Positions 5,211-5,318 of a stretch of DNA of 5,318 bases are shown here, in pieces. The notes beneath the pieces were generated by a model. The model saw nothing but the letters and a program-made list of their open reading frames with translations, was not told where the DNA came from and did no database searches. Position 1 is the stretch's first letter; every line of letters begins with the position of its first letter. The stretch spans positions 1-5,318 of the forward strand of contig QNBU01000089.1 of assembly GCA_003644215.1 (NCBI GenBank), written 5' to 3'. The DNA is from Planctomycetota bacterium. Its GTDB lineage: Bacteria > Planctomycetota > Phycisphaerae > Sedimentisphaerales > Anaerohalosphaeraceae. The translations under genes and the position numbers were made by a program.

Positions 5211-5318
5211 GAAACCGCGGATTTCACGGATTTACAGGGATTTAAAAACAGAACCACTAATGCACACGAATTGACACGAATAAAAGACACAAAAGAAAAG
5301 CCACAGAGAAAAGACACA
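5211..5318 (+). repeat. A-rich dispersed-repeat array, right-hand copy
   Basis: The same modules as at 1-420 return in the same orientation: AACCGCGGATTT (from 5213), GGATTTACAGGGATTTAAAAAC (5228-5249), then the GCACACGAATTGACACGAA module. Bases 5259-5318 match 229-288 at 59 of 60 positions, the single difference being at 5301. The array runs off the window. An antisense frame at 4985-5317 is repeat sequence translated plus the antisense of the kinase gene, and is not called. Confidence 0.88.

Overview
The window looks like an ordinary chromosomal housekeeping segment from a bacterium whose spaces between genes are filled with dispersed repeats. The best guess for the organism is a planctomycete-type lineage (Phycisphaerae-like) or another member of the PVC group. 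That guess is an inference. It rests on the 'CACAGATTACACAGATT', 'GCACACGAATTGACACGAA' and 'CATGAAG' repeat modules, on the in-frame peptide HGQDGRAT, which I associate with planctomycete and verrucomicrobial genomes, and on poor Shine-Dalgarno sites. It is not a phylogenetic result.

Layout: 1-420 is an A-rich, T-poor repeat array with no believable gene. 421-641 is unique sequence that folds into several successive hairpins, the last of which probably terminates the tRNA transcript. 642-716 (minus strand) is tRNA-Pro(UGG), with a near-perfect sigma70 promoter at 729-757. A plus-strand promoter at 844-871 leads into leuS (926-3550, leucyl-tRNA synthetase, 874 aa). 3551-3671 is another repeat-built spacer containing a long imperfect hairpin. 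A two-gene unit follows: a CYTH/CyaB-like protein (3672-4202) and, 3 bases later, a diacylglycerol-kinase-family lipid kinase (4206-5150). From 5151 to the end the repeats return, including a segment 59/60 identical to one in the left array.

The most notable feature is inside leuS. Two nearly identical 48-49 bp elements, each made of two 8-9 bp hairpins in inverted relation, sit in frame within the CP1 editing domain and are translated. The two hairpin types differ by paired, structure-preserving changes, as in REP-like or Rickettsia-palindromic-element-like mobile sequences. All catalytic motifs of the synthetase are still present, so the enzyme appears to tolerate them.

Functionally, leuS and tRNA-Pro are translation genes transcribed divergently. 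The CYTH and lipid kinase genes are probably cotranscribed, but the sequence does not show a shared pathway. No phage, IS, CRISPR, toxin-antitoxin or defence module is visible.
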